A stretch of 64,000 nucleotides of DNA from assembly GCA_902778165.1 (NCBI GenBank), contig CACYWQ010000007.1, forward strand, positions 1 to 64,000, written 5' to 3'. Source of the stretch: an uncultured Lachnospiraceae bacterium (GTDB lineage: Bacteria; Bacillota; Clostridia; Lachnospirales; Lachnospiraceae). Position 1 is the stretch's first letter. Every line of letters begins with the position of its first letter. This document shows, in pieces, positions 17,808 through 27,059 of this stretch. The notes under the pieces were generated by a model. That model worked only from the letters and a program-made list of their open reading frames with translations, did no database searches and was not told the DNA's origin. Made by a program: the position numbers and the translations under genes.

Positions 17808-20800
17808 ATGCCTGTAAATAATAGGGAAACATATCAACCGATGACTTTCGATGCGATCAGAATTGGACTTGCATCACCGGACAGAATCCGTGAGTGGTCC
17901 AGAGGAGCGGTAACCAAGCCTGAGACCATCAACTACAGAACACTTAAGCCTGAGCGCGACGGTCTGTTCTGTGAGAGAATATTCGGACCCAGTAAGGACT
18001 GGGAATGTCATTGCGGTAAGTACAAGAAGATACGTTATAAGGGCGTAATCTGTGACAGATGTGGAGTTGAGGTTACCAAGGCTAATGTCCGCAGAGAGCG
18101 TATGGGTCATATCGAACTTGCGGCACCCGTGTCACATATTTGGTATTTCAAGGGTATCCCCAGCAGAATGGGTCTTATCTTAGACTTATCTCCCAGGGTA
18201 CTTGAGAAGGTATTATACTTTGCATCTTATATAGTACTTGATCCTGCAGATTCAGGTCTGCAGAAGAAGCAGATACTTTCTGAGAAGGAGTATTTGGATG
18301 CAAGAGAAGAGTGGGGCAATAAGTTCCGTGTAGGTATGGGCGCTGAGTCCATCAAGGAACTCCTGCTTGATATAGATCTTGAAGAAGAGTCTAAGGCTTT
18401 AAGAGAAGAGCTTGCTGATTCAACAGGCCAGAGAAGAGCCAAGGTCATCAAGAGATTAGAGGTAGTTGAGGCTTTCAGAGAGTCAGGTAACGATCCTTCA
18501 TGGATGATTATGGATGTTATTCCCGTAATCCCGCCAGATCTTCGTCCTATGGTACAGTTAGACGGCGGCAGATTTGCAACATCTGACTTAAATGACCTCT
18601 ACAGAAGAATAATTAACCGTAACAACCGTCTCCAGAGACTTATCGATCTCGGTGCACCGGACATCATTGTTCGTAATGAGAAGAGAATGCTCCAAGAGGC
18701 AGTGGATGCACTTATCGATAACGGAAGAAGAGGCAGACCTGTAACAGGCCCCGGCAACAGAGCACTTAAGTCACTTTCTGACATGCTTAAGGGTAAAGGC
18801 GGCCGCTTCAGACAGAACCTTCTTGGTAAGCGTGTAGACTACTCAGGACGTTCGGTTATTGTCGTAGGACCTGAACTTAAGATATACCAGTGCGGTCTTC
18901 CCAAGGAGATGGCAATCGAGTTATTCAAGCCTTTCGTTATGAAGGAACTTGTAGGTCGCGGTATATCTCAGAATATTAAGAATGCCAAGAAGCTTGTTGA
19001 GAGACTTGATACAAGCGTATGGGATGTGCTTGAGGAAGTAATTGCCGAGCATCCTGTTATGCTTAACCGAGCTCCTACACTTCACAGACTCGGTATCCAG
19101 GCATTCGAACCGATACTTGTAGAGGGTAAGGCTATTAAGCTTCATCCCCTTGTATGTACGGCTTTCAACGCCGATTTCGACGGTGACCAGATGGCGGTTC
19201 ATCTTCCTCTGTCAGTAGAAGCACAGGCAGAGTGCAGATTCCTCCTTCTTTCACCCAATAACTTGCTTAAGCCTTCAGACGGTGGTCCGGTGGCCGTTCC
19301 TTCACAGGATATGGTGCTTGGTATCTACTACCTCACTCAGGAGAGAGAGGGTGCGCTCGGCGAAGGTAAGTATTTCAAGAATCTTAACGAAGCAATCCTT
19401 GCATATGAGAACGGAGCATGTACGCTTCACTCACGCATTAAGGTCAGAGTTACCAAGACTGTTGACGGCAAGGAGATTACGGGAACAGTTGAGTCAACAC
19501 TCGGAAGATTCCTCTTTAATGAGATTCTTCCTCAGGATCTCGGATTTGTTGAGAGAAAGAATAAGGCAGATGCCCTTAAGCTTGAGGTGGATTTCCACGT
19601 AGGTAAGAAGGGACTTAAGCAGATACTTGAGCGTGTAATCAATATTCACGGCGCATCAGTAACAGCAGAAGTGCTTGATGATATCAAGGCTACAGGCTAT
19701 AAGTATTCTACAAAGGCTGCCATGACTGTTTCTATTTCAGATATGACAGTGCCTCCGACTAAGCCGCAGTTATTAGAGGAAGCACAGGCAACAGTTGATC
19801 AGATATCTAAGGACTTCAGAAGAGGATTACTTACTGAAGAAGAGAGATACAGACAGGTTATCGAGACATGGAATAAGATCGACGGCAAGATCACTGAGGA
19901 TCTGCTTAAGGGTCTGGATAAGTACAACAACATCTTCATGATGGCAGATTCCGGAGCCCGTGGTTCTAACCAGCAGATCAAGCAGCTTGCAGGTATGCGT
20001 GGACTTATGGCGGATACAACAGGTCGTACGATCGAGCTTCCCATTAAGTCTAACTTCCGTGAGGGTCTTGACGTACTTGAGTACTTCCTCTCAGCACACG
20101 GTGCCAGAAAGGGACTTTCAGATACGGCTCTTCGTACAGCCGACTCAGGTTACCTTACAAGACGAATGGTCGATGTATCACAGGAACTTATCATTCGTGA
20201 GATGGATTGCTGTGAGGGCAGAGATGAAATCTACGGCATGAATGTTAAGGCATTCATGGACGGTAAGGAGACAATAGAGAGCCTTGAAGACAGAATCACA
20301 GGCAGATATGCATGTGAGGATATCACGGATAAGAAGGGCAAGCTTATTGTAGGTGCCAATCATATGATCACACCTTCAAGAGCTAAGGCAATCATTGACA
20401 ATGAGATTGATACGGTTAAGATCCGTACAATTCTTACATGTCATTGCCATAACGGAATATGCTCTAAGTGCTACGGTGCCAACATGGCAACAGGTGAAGC
20501 CGTACAGGTCGGTGAGGCAGTAGGTATCATCGCCGCACAGTCAATCGGTGAGCCCGGTACACAGCTTACGATGAGAACCTTCCATACCGGTGGTGTGGCA
20601 GGTGACAATATCACACAGGGTCTTCCCAGAGTCGAGGAATTATTCGAGGCCAGAAAGCCTAAGGGACTTGCAATCATTGCTGAGTTTGGCGGCAAGGTCG
20701 AGATTAAGGATTCCAAGAAGAAGAGAGAGATCATTATTACCGATGAAGAGTCAGGTGAGTCTAAGGCATATCTGATTCCTTACGGATCACGTATCAAGGT

Positions 20801-21449
20801 ATTGGACGGTGCAATCTTAGAGGCCGGTGATGAGCTTACAGAGGGTTCTGTTAATCCTCATGATCTGCTTAAGATCAAGGGTATCCGTGCCGTACAGGAT
20901 TACATGCTTCGTGAAGTACAGCGTGTATATCGTTTGCAGGGTGTTGATATCGCCGATAAGCATATCGAAGTCATCGTACGTCAGATGCTTAAGAAGATAC
21001 GTATAGAAGAGAGCGGAGATTCAGAGATTCTTCCCGGCAACCTCATGGATGTTCTTGATTACGAGGACGAATGTGAGAGACTTACAGCCGAAGGTAAGGA
21101 AGCTCCTACCGGTGTACAGATTATGCTCGGTATCACCAAGGCAGCTCTTGCAACCAACTCATTCTTGTCAGCAGCTTCATTCCAGGAGACCACCAAGGTT
21201 CTTACTGAAGCGGCTATTAAGGGTAAGGTTGATCCGCTTATCGGACTTAAGGAGAACGTAATCATCGGTAAGCTTATACCTGCAGGTACAGGTATGAGAA
21301 GATACAGAGATGTACACATCAATACCGATTACAAGCTTTCTGATTACTTCGATATTCCGGAAGAGGAATATGATGTAACAGACGAAGAGCCTGTAGAGAT
21401 CATTGAAGAGATCGATGAGAATGAAGTAGTGGAGATTGCCGAAGAGTAA
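17808..21449 (+). CDS. rpoC: DNA-directed RNA polymerase subunit beta'
   Basis: A 1,213-residue catalytic subunit. It has the N-terminal zinc finger (C-H-C-G ... C-D-R-C-G near residues 68-88), the magnesium-binding [12 protein letters not shown] loop (about 456-467), the bridge helix region ([18 protein letters not shown]), and the second zinc site (one Cys in MDCCEGRDE, then [14 protein letters not shown]). The C-terminus is acidic. It follows rpoB by 30 bases. Downstream, the usual rpsL is missing from this place. Confidence 0.98.
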   Translation: MPVNNRETYQPMTFDAIRIGLASPDRIREWSRGAVTKPETINYRTLKPERDGLFCERIFGPSKDWECHCGKYKKIRYKGVICDRCGVEVTKANVRRERMGHIELAAPVSHIWYFKGIPSRMGLILDLSPRVLEKVLYFASYIVLDPADSGLQKKQILSEKEYLDAREEWGNKFRVGMGAESIKELLLDIDLEEESKALREELADSTGQRRAKVIKRLEVVEAFRESGNDPSWMIMDVIPVIPPDLRPMVQLDGGRFATSDLNDLYRRIINRNNRLQRLIDLGAPDIIVRNEKRMLQEAVDALIDNGRRGRPVTGPGNRALKSLSDMLKGKGGRFRQNLLGKRVDYSGRSVIVVGPELKIYQCGLPKEMAIELFKPFVMKELVGRGISQNIKNAKKLVERLDTSVWDVLEEVIAEHPVMLNRAPTLHRLGIQAFEPILVEGKAIKLHPLVCTAFNADFDGDQMAVHLPLSVEAQAECRFLLLSPNNLLKPSDGGPVAVPSQDMVLGIYYLTQEREGALGEGKYFKNLNEAILAYENGACTLHSRIKVRVTKTVDGKEITGTVESTLGRFLFNEILPQDLGFVERKNKADALKLEVDFHVGKKGLKQILERVINIHGASVTAEVLDDIKATGYKYSTKAAMTVSISDMTVPPTKPQLLEEAQATVDQISKDFRRGLLTEEERYRQVIETWNKIDGKITEDLLKGLDKYNNIFMMADSGARGSNQQIKQLAGMRGLMADTTGRTIELPIKSNFREGLDVLEYFLSAHGARKGLSDTALRTADSGYLTRRMVDVSQELIIREMDCCEGRDEIYGMNVKAFMDGKETIESLEDRITGRYACEDITDKKGKLIVGANHMITPSRAKAIIDNEIDTVKIRTILTCHCHNGICSKCYGANMATGEAVQVGEAVGIIAAQSIGEPGTQLTMRTFHTGGVAGDNITQGLPRVEELFEARKPKGLAIIAEFGGKVEIKDSKKKREIIITDEESGESKAYLIPYGSRIKVLDGAILEAGDELTEGSVNPHDLLKIKGIRAVQDYMLREVQRVYRLQGVDIADKHIEVIVRQMLKKIRIEESGDSEILPGNLMDVLDYEDECERLTAEGKEAPTGVQIMLGITKAALATNSFLSAASFQETTKVLTEAAIKGKVDPLIGLKENVIIGKLIPAGTGMRRYRDVHINTDYKLSDYFDIPEEEYDVTDEEPVEIIEEIDENEVVEIAEE

Positions 21450-21479
21450 TCCTGCTTAATAAGAATAATTGCAATCAAA

Positions 21480-21512
21480 AGAGGTTCGTTAGTATTAGCG
21501 GACCTCTCTTGC
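21480..21512 (+). terminator. Terminator after rpoC
   Basis: AGAGGTTCGTT (21480-21490) pairs with AGCGGACCTCT (21497-21507) with two or three G-U pairs around a 6-base loop. The following T-run is short (CTTGCAT) and merges with the next promoter. Confidence 0.65.
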
Positions 21513-21537
21513 ATTAATTGATTGTCACAACTATAAT
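21509..21537 (+). promoter_or_regulatory. Promoter of the transglutaminase-like lipoprotein gene
   Basis: TTGCAT (21509-21514), 17 bases, perfect TATAAT (21532-21537). The expected start near 21544-21545 falls on an in-frame GTG (21545), nine bases before ATG 21554. Confidence 0.6.
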
Positions 21538-21553
21538 AGTTATTGTGAAATCT

Positions 21554-22603
21554 ATGGAAACTAAGCATCATGGTAAATTTCATAATACATTAACGGCAGT
21601 TGCCATAGCGGGCATGATTATGACATTAATGTCAATTACTGCCTGTGGAGCGGCTGTGTCCACATCTGCTCTTCAACAGTCTAAATCATCTGCTGATGTA
21701 CCCGCATCCAATACGTCGGATTCATCTGAAAATAATAAAGAGCAGAAGAAGGATGAGGAACCGGAGGAATCCGGAGAACCTGTTAAGGGCCAGAGAGATA
21801 ATACTTCGCGTGTTCTTGTTCCTTCTGCAGACGGAGACATGGCATATTCAGATTCGTCTTTCAGTATAGACAAATCAGGTGCATCCGCAGGATATGTTGT
21901 CATTGATTATGAGGGAAGTAACGATAAGCCCAAGCTTCAGGTGACAGGCCCTGAGAGTGTTACATATACATTCGATGTTCATAGGGGGCCGGAGACAATT
22001 CCTTTGACGCAGGGTTCCGGTTCTTATCAGATATGTGCATTTGAGAATATCGGTGGCACCAAGTATGCACAGTTATGTGCCGTATCCGTGGATGCGGATA
22101 TTACAAATGAGTATTCTCCTTATCTGTATCCCAATCAGTATGTTGATTTCACTGCAGATTCCAATGTTGTGGCACTGGGTGAGGAATTGGCCTTCCCGTG
22201 TAACAACGATCTTGAAGTGGTATCCAATGTATACAACTATATGATAGATAATGTGGTATATGATACGGATCTTGCGACAAGTGTTCAGAGCGGATACCTT
22301 CCGGATCCGGACAATACCATTGCAACGGGTAAGGGAATATGTTTTGACTATGCGGCGTGTATGGCATCAATGCTTCGAAGCCAGCAGATTCCCACACGAC
22401 TCGAGATAGGTTATGCCGGAGATGCATACCATGCGTGGATATCCACATATATAGATGAAGTAGGTTGGGTCAACGGTATAGTTGAATTCGACGGAACGAA
22501 CTGGGAACTTATGGATCCGACACTCGCGGCCAGCCAGGGAGATAAATTCCTTAAATCATTTATCGGTGACGGCAATAATTACGTTAAAGTATATCAGTAT
22601 TAG
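21554..22603 (+). CDS. Transglutaminase-like domain lipoprotein
   Basis: A 349-residue predicted lipoprotein: basic start, hydrophobic stretch, and a Cys in LMSITAC|GAAV (about residue 31) as likely lipidation site, then a Ser/Glu-rich linker to about 80. The C-terminal domain has the transglutaminase-like triad pattern: GKGICFDYAACMASML (Cys near 260), GDAYHAWIS (His near 290) and WELMDPT (Asp near 323). Such domains act as peptidases or amide-forming enzymes at the surface, often on wall peptides; the reaction here is unknown. No ribosome binding site precedes ATG 21554 or GTG 21545. It stands alone between rpoC and the pilus-like cluster. Confidence 0.85.
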   Translation: METKHHGKFHNTLTAVAIAGMIMTLMSITACGAAVSTSALQQSKSSADVPASNTSDSSENNKEQKKDEEPEESGEPVKGQRDNTSRVLVPSADGDMAYSDSSFSIDKSGASAGYVVIDYEGSNDKPKLQVTGPESVTYTFDVHRGPETIPLTQGSGSYQICAFENIGGTKYAQLCAVSVDADITNEYSPYLYPNQYVDFTADSNVVALGEELAFPCNNDLEVVSNVYNYMIDNVVYDTDLATSVQSGYLPDPDNTIATGKGICFDYAACMASMLRSQQIPTRLEIGYAGDAYHAWISTYIDEVGWVNGIVEFDGTNWELMDPTLAASQGDKFLKSFIGDGNNYVKVYQY

Positions 22604-22636
22604 TCATAGACAAAAGGGAGATAGAAAGGACTTAAT

Positions 22637-23686
22637 ATGAGTAAGCAGATTACACTGAGCAACAGCGAAATAGCGGCCTTCTGTGAGCAGATGGCGATGA
22701 TACTTAAATCGGGTATCACACCTAAGGACGGCCTTGACCTGATGCTTAATGATGCCAAGGATAATTCTACCAAGGAGGTGTTGCGTAAGATCATAAGCTT
22801 CACCTTATCGGGAGACAGTTTCACAAGCTCACTTAAATCAAGTGAATTATTTCCTGAATATGTTGAGAATATGGTGGCCATCGGAGAAGAGACAGGAAGA
22901 CTTGATGAAGTTATGCAGTCGCTTGCCGATTACTATAATCATGAGAATGTAGTGGCGGATAATATAAGAAGTGCCATTACCTATCCTCTTATTATGGTAT
23001 GTATGATGGTATTTATTATCATTGTTCTTATAACCAAAGTATTGCCTTTATTTAATCAGGTGTTTATTCAGCTCGGTACCGAGATGTCAGGTATAAGCGC
23101 AAGCCTTCTTAGAATAGGACAGTCGCTTCAGACATATTCCATAGTTTTGGTTATTATACTCGTTGCTTTACTTGCATTTGTAATATTCTTAAGCAGAACA
23201 GCACCGGGTAAGAGTCTTGCCCGCAGAATGAAGAATAATTTCGGACCCACCAAGAGTTTCTTCCGTAATATTGCATACGGACGTTTCGCAAGCGGTATGG
23301 CTCTCACATTATCAAGCGGCATGGGAATTTACCAGGCTCTTAATATGGTCAAGGAACTTGTGGAACATGAAGAGGTTGAAGGACAGATAGATGTCTGCGA
23401 GAGAGCGATCCAGGAAGACGGTGACAGTTTTGCAGAGGGCCTTATGAAGGCAGGTTTATTCGGTAATCTGTATTCAAGAATGATAGCTATCGGTGTTAAG
23501 ACAGGTGATGTTGATGAGATCCTTAAGAAGATCGGTCATCTGTATGAAGAGGATACCGATAAGAGGCTCCAGAGTTTCATATCTATCATTGAGCCTACAC
23601 TTGTAATAGTATTATCGCTTATTGTAGGTCTTATTCTTCTGTCGGTAATACTTCCGTTACTCGGAGTAATGTCAAGCATAGGATAA
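22637..23686 (+). CDS. Type II secretion / type IV pilus inner membrane platform protein (GspF/PilC family)
   Basis: The 349-residue protein has two T2SSF domains (about 8-130 and 213-335) separated and ended by membrane spans (about 112-135, 165-185 and 315-345). Typical blocks: AAFCEQMAMILKSGI, VENMVAIGEETGRLDEVM (about 76-93), FASGMALTLSSGMGIYQAL (about 217-235) and MIAIGVKTGDVDEIL. It would organise the assembly ATPase and pilin extraction in the membrane. No ATPase, prepilin peptidase or secretin gene is adjacent, so these must be elsewhere. AGAAAGG precedes ATG 22637. Confidence 0.9.
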   Translation: MSKQITLSNSEIAAFCEQMAMILKSGITPKDGLDLMLNDAKDNSTKEVLRKIISFTLSGDSFTSSLKSSELFPEYVENMVAIGEETGRLDEVMQSLADYYNHENVVADNIRSAITYPLIMVCMMVFIIIVLITKVLPLFNQVFIQLGTEMSGISASLLRIGQSLQTYSIVLVIILVALLAFVIFLSRTAPGKSLARRMKNNFGPTKSFFRNIAYGRFASGMALTLSSGMGIYQALNMVKELVEHEEVEGQIDVCERAIQEDGDSFAEGLMKAGLFGNLYSRMIAIGVKTGDVDEILKKIGHLYEEDTDKRLQSFISIIEPTLVIVLSLIVGLILLSVILPLLGVMSSIG

Positions 23687-23698
23687 TTAATTGCGAAT

Positions 23699-24058
23699 AT
23701 GAGTACATTTACGATTCATAATAAGAGAAAACTTAACAGTACACACTTCAATATCATCCTGTTTGCAATCATCATAATAGTCTTTATGTATGCCATAAGA
23801 TTCACGGCAGGCAATACGCTTGACAGACAGGAAGAGGCACTTAACCGTGCCATGCAGAGAGATATTGTGCAGTGTTATGCCGAGAACGGTTATTATCCGC
23901 CTTCGCTTGAATATATTAAGGAGCACTATGGCCTTATATATGATGAAGGCACATTCTTCGTGGATTATACACCTGTCGGAGGCAATATATACCCAAGCTA
24001 TAAAGTGATGAGACATAACGGCACTTCGGTAAGTAAGCTGTTAAACGGAGAGGAATAG
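23699..24058 (+). CDS. Small membrane protein of the pilus-like cluster
   Basis: A 119-residue protein with a basic start, one transmembrane helix (about 16-38) and an outside domain containing ALNRAMQRDIVQCYAENGYYPPSLEYIKE, the 'pilin-like' pattern of an alpha helix followed by a G-x-Y-P-P-S turn as seen in pseudopilins. It lacks a G-F-x-x-x-E cleavage motif. No clear ribosome binding site precedes ATG 23699, 12 bases after the GspF gene, so translation may depend on coupling. Function not known; probably a minor subunit. Confidence 0.7.
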   Translation: MSTFTIHNKRKLNSTHFNIILFAIIIIVFMYAIRFTAGNTLDRQEEALNRAMQRDIVQCYAENGYYPPSLEYIKEHYGLIYDEGTFFVDYTPVGGNIYPSYKVMRHNGTSVSKLLNGEE

Positions 24059-24059
24059 A

Positions 24060-24545
24060 ATGACCAGACGTAATAACAACAGGCATACAGTTGATATGCT
24101 GTTCGTGCTGACACTGTTCGCGGTGTTCGCCGTATCGGCTTCACTCCTCATAGCGTTTGGGGCCGGAATATATCGTAATACCATCAACAGCATGGACAGA
24201 CATTACAACTTAAGCACTGCATCAGCGTTTATCACGGAGAAGTTACATCAGCATGATGAATCGGGTGATGTTAGAATCAAGAGCTTCGGTGACGGAGATG
24301 CGTTGGTGTTGCTTGAGTCATACGGCGATGAGACATATTGCAACTATATATACATATATGACGGTTATCTTAAGGAATTGTTTACCGCAGCCGATGTAAG
24401 CTTAAGCCCTGAAGCGGGTGAGAATATTCTGCCTGTTAAGGAATTTAAGGTAGGGCTTGATTCAGAGGGATTGGTAAGTGTTGACATTATAGATGAGAGC
24501 GGAAGGAAGGTTAATACTTCGGTATATGTCCGTTCGGATTCATAA
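24060..24545 (+). CDS. DUF4860-type membrane protein of the pilus-like cluster
   Basis: A 161-residue protein with an N-terminal basic stretch (MTRRNNNRH), one transmembrane helix (about 12-37) and a beta-rich outside domain (YCNYIYIYDGYLKELFTAAD). It resembles the DUF4860 family that accompanies GspF and pseudopilins in Lachnospiraceae; this is recalled from family context. It begins 1 base after the previous stop, with GGAGAGG upstream inside that gene. Likely a minor pilin-like or assembly component. Confidence 0.7.
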   Translation: MTRRNNNRHTVDMLFVLTLFAVFAVSASLLIAFGAGIYRNTINSMDRHYNLSTASAFITEKLHQHDESGDVRIKSFGDGDALVLLESYGDETYCNYIYIYDGYLKELFTAADVSLSPEAGENILPVKEFKVGLDSEGLVSVDIIDESGRKVNTSVYVRSDS

Positions 24546-24567
24546 CACAGAGGATTAGTTACAGATA

Positions 24568-24987
24568 ATGCAGAAATCAAGAGCAGGATTATTCCTGATG
24601 GAACTTACAATTTCATTATTGTTCTTCGCGATCGCCTCGGCTGTATGTATACAGCTGTTTGTTAAGAGCCACAATATCAATAAGGAATGTGAAGCTTTAA
24701 GCGATGAGCATATTATAGCATCCAATATTGCCGAGAATTACAGAGCAGGCGAGTTGGAGAGCCTTATTCCCGAACTGATAAATGAGGACGGAATATATGT
24801 GGACGGAGATTATAAGTTGGTATACGGAGGTGATATGAATGTCACCGGTTCGTCAAACGGAGTGTATGAAGCTAACCTTACACTTAATGACGGAACGCTT
24901 GATATCGCCGTATCATCCGTAGATAATCCCGAAACGGTTTATACACTTAATGTATACAGATATTTCCCGACGGAGGAAGGACAATGA
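24568..24987 (+). CDS. Prepilin-like protein (type IV pilin/pseudopilin N-terminus)
   Basis: A 139-residue protein beginning MQKSRAG|LFLMELTISLLFFAIAS: a short basic leader ending in Gly, then a hydrophobic helix with Glu at position +5, which is the class III prepilin signal cleaved by a prepilin peptidase. The exterior part (about 40-139) is beta-rich and not assignable to a named pseudopilin. It overlaps the next gene by 4 bases (ATGA). This is the clearest evidence that the cluster builds a pilus-like or pseudopilus structure. Confidence 0.82.
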   Translation: MQKSRAGLFLMELTISLLFFAIASAVCIQLFVKSHNINKECEALSDEHIIASNIAENYRAGELESLIPELINEDGIYVDGDYKLVYGGDMNVTGSSNGVYEANLTLNDGTLDIAVSSVDNPETVYTLNVYRYFPTEEGQ

Positions 24988-25400
24988 CCAGACGTGTAGG
25001 CGGCAATCTTAATATAGGTACATCTTCACTTCTTCTTATATTTATAGTATTGAGTCTGGTCTCTTTTGCCGTGCTGTCATTATCATCAGCCCTTACGGAT
25101 AAGAGACTTACGGAGAGTAATCTCACAAGGACATCCATGTACTATGAAGCCTGCAATAAAGCAGAATATAAGATCAGGGAACTTGATGAGCAGTACAGGA
25201 AGGAATATGCGAATACAGGGAATATCCCCGATGATATTCCTCAGATGACATTTAAGATCAATGATGCGCAGGAATTGTACGTTCAGCTTTTAGCACATGA
25301 GCCGGATGATTCGGGCTCCATGGTCGAGGTGGTCAAGTGGAAGGTTGAGAATGTGACAGTTCCCCAGATAGATGACTCCATTACGTTGTTTGTACAGTAA
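24984..25400 (+). CDS. Minor pilin-like membrane protein of the pilus-like cluster
   Basis: A 138-residue protein with a basic start (MTRRVGG), a transmembrane helix (about 15-37) ending in polar SSALTDKRLTESN, and an outside domain with a long helix (YYEACNKAEYKIRELDEQY). This arrangement resembles PilX/GspK-type minor pilins, without a G-x-x-x-x-E motif. The first 12 bases of its coding sequence equal those of the gene at 24060, perhaps reflecting a shared origin. Translationally coupled to the gene before it. Confidence 0.65.
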   Translation: MTRRVGGNLNIGTSSLLLIFIVLSLVSFAVLSLSSALTDKRLTESNLTRTSMYYEACNKAEYKIRELDEQYRKEYANTGNIPDDIPQMTFKINDAQELYVQLLAHEPDDSGSMVEVVKWKVENVTVPQIDDSITLFVQ

Positions 25401-25455
25401 GGCATTGGTCATTCTTCGCGGTCAGTCAGCAATCAGACAGCAAAGAGGAGACAGA

Positions 25456-26247
25456 ATGAGAATAGTGATCGTCGATGATGACAGATTCATGACGAGAATC
25501 TTAAGTGACAATATCAAGGCAATACTCGGGGACGAGGTTGAGATAACAGTATATAATGATCCGCTTGTCGCCAAGGAGAAAGTAGGGTCAAGACCGGTTC
25601 CGGATATTGTATTCATGGATATAGAGATGCCGGGGATGTCAGGGATCGAACTGACCAAATACGCAAGGAAGGTATTCCCCAGAGGCCATATAGTGTTCGT
25701 GACTGCATATACCGAGCACGCTCTGACGGCTTGGCAGTTGCATATGGACGGTTATCTTCTGAAACCGGTACAACAGGAAGATCTTAAGCTTCTTTTCGAT
25801 CATATCGGACTGCTTGATGATACGGCCAGGAATATAGGAAGCAAGTTACGTATCAGATGCTTTGGCAAGTTTGAAGTATTCAGGGGCGAGATTCCGATTA
25901 AATTCTCCAGATCCAAAGCCAAAGAATTGCTGGCATATCTTATAGCCGCAAGAGGATCAGCCGTTACCAGCGGTGAACTGTGCGGAATATTATGGGATGA
26001 TGCCACGGATATTGAACGCAAGAAGACATACTTAAGACAATATGCATCTTCACTTCGCGCAGGACTTAAAGCAGTCGATGCGGAGGATGTCTTTATTCAT
26101 AACAGAGATTCTTATTCTGTAAATATCGCTTTAATCAATTGCGACTATTATTCATATTTAAGAGGTAATACTATGACCGTCAGGTATACCGGTGAGTTTA
26201 TGTCTCAGTATTCCTGGGCGGAAGAAATCGGCGCGCAACTTCAGTAG
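25456..26247 (+). CDS. Response regulator with SARP/BTAD-like DNA-binding output domain
   Basis: A 263-residue protein. The receiver domain (1-120) has the acidic pocket VIVDDD (about 4-9), phosphoacceptor Asp55 in DIVFMDIEMPG, Thr in VFVTAYTEHAL and Lys in YLLKPV. The C-terminal part (about 140-263) begins LRIRCFGKFEVFRG and contains a winged-helix region (FSRSKAKELLAYLIAARGSAVTS...LWDD) as in SARP-type activators; the usual long BTAD repeat is short. No histidine kinase is adjacent. ATG 25456 is chosen from GAGGAG at 25445-25450. It lies 55 bases after the pilin-like genes and may control them. Confidence 0.85.
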   Translation: MRIVIVDDDRFMTRILSDNIKAILGDEVEITVYNDPLVAKEKVGSRPVPDIVFMDIEMPGMSGIELTKYARKVFPRGHIVFVTAYTEHALTAWQLHMDGYLLKPVQQEDLKLLFDHIGLLDDTARNIGSKLRIRCFGKFEVFRGEIPIKFSRSKAKELLAYLIAARGSAVTSGELCGILWDDATDIERKKTYLRQYASSLRAGLKAVDAEDVFIHNRDSYSVNIALINCDYYSYLRGNTMTVRYTGEFMSQYSWAEEIGAQLQ

Positions 26248-26440
26248 GACTTTGGTACGGTTTTGCTACTGTTGCTATGTTAGTATTATTTAAGTAGGAA
26301 GCGTATCCGCGTACAGGCAGGTGCACACTCCATGCATTTGCGACCCTCTGTATGGACTACTACAAGTTTTCGCATAATCGGATATGCTTCTTACTGTTTT
26401 TATGGGGGAAATTTCCGAAATAAAAAATTTAAAAAAGTGC
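26248..26440 (+). other. Gap with no gene recognised
   Basis: No supported gene, repeat or convincing terminator was seen in these 193 bases upstream of the S10 operon promoter. A stop-free frame passes through, but it continues across the promoter and looks fortuitous. Confidence 0.5.
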
Positions 26441-26469
26441 TTGCAATTCTTGGGAACCTTGTGTATACT
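26441..26469 (+). promoter_or_regulatory. Promoter of the S10-spc operon
   Basis: TTGCAA (26441-26446), 17 bases, TATACT (26464-26469), preceded by an A/T-rich stretch that could act as an UP element. Predicted start near 26476, giving a leader of about 250 bases before rpsJ. Confidence 0.75.
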
Positions 26470-26480
26470 ATGTTTTGCTG

Positions 26481-26724
26481 TGACATGATAGCTATGAAGC
26501 GTGAGGTTGCTGTCCGTCGTAAGGCGAGGCAGGTAGTTCCGTGGAGCGAAGGTCATGTTAATCTGACGACAAGTCACTGTATACAAGCAAGGTCTTATTT
26601 ATTTAAGAAACGACGTGTTAAGGTCGATTTTTGTTTAGCAGAACACGACACACACGGAAAAGTGTACAGTCACCAGCTTGTCGTACTTATCATTATAAAG
26701 TGCGAAAAGGAGGCGACTTTTTTT
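26481..26724 (+). other. Long structured leader of the S10 operon
   Basis: TGACATGA (26481-26488) pairs with TCATGTTA (26553-26560), while GTCGT (26516-26520) could pair with ACGAC (26566-26570) across it, so alternative folds or a pseudoknot are possible. In other bacteria L4 or another r-protein represses this operon through its leader; the ligand here is unknown. The frame of rpsJ stays open through the whole leader. Confidence 0.5.
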
Positions 26725-27042
26725 ATGGCAAATCAGGTAATGAGGATTACACTCAAGGCTTATGACCATCAGTTGGTTGATGCTTCTGCAAAGAAGATCA
26801 TCGATACGGTCAAGAAGAACGGATCACAGGTCAGCGGACCGGTACCGCTTCCCACTAAGAAGGAAGTAGTAACTATCCTTCGTGCGGTACATAAGTATAA
26901 GGATTCGAGAGAGCAGTTCGAGCAGAGAACACACAAGAGACTCATCGACATCATTATGCCCACACCCAAGACCATTGATGCTCTTCAGAGATTAGAGATG
27001 CCTGCGGGTGTATACATCGACATCAAGATGAAGAATAAGTAA
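26725..27042 (+). CDS. rpsJ: Ribosomal protein uS10
   Basis: A 105-residue small-subunit head protein that also works as NusE in antitermination. Family blocks: [19 protein letters not shown] (7-25), [16 protein letters not shown] (about 38-53) and RTHKRLIDI (about 68-76). ATG 26725 is fixed by AAAAGGAGG at 26705-26713 and by the family start; the frame upstream is open for 131 codons but lacks another good start. First gene of the S10 operon. Confidence 0.98.
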   Translation: MANQVMRITLKAYDHQLVDASAKKIIDTVKKNGSQVSGPVPLPTKKEVVTILRAVHKYKDSREQFEQRTHKRLIDIIMPTPKTIDALQRLEMPAGVYIDIKMKNK

Positions 27043-27059
27043 TATAAGGAGATAACGAT

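Noticed and set aside
26332-26724. A 131-residue N-terminal extension of S10
   Set aside because: It runs through the predicted promoter and leader, and S10 starts perfectly at 26725 with a strong ribosome binding site. Kept only as a low-interest finding from 26494.
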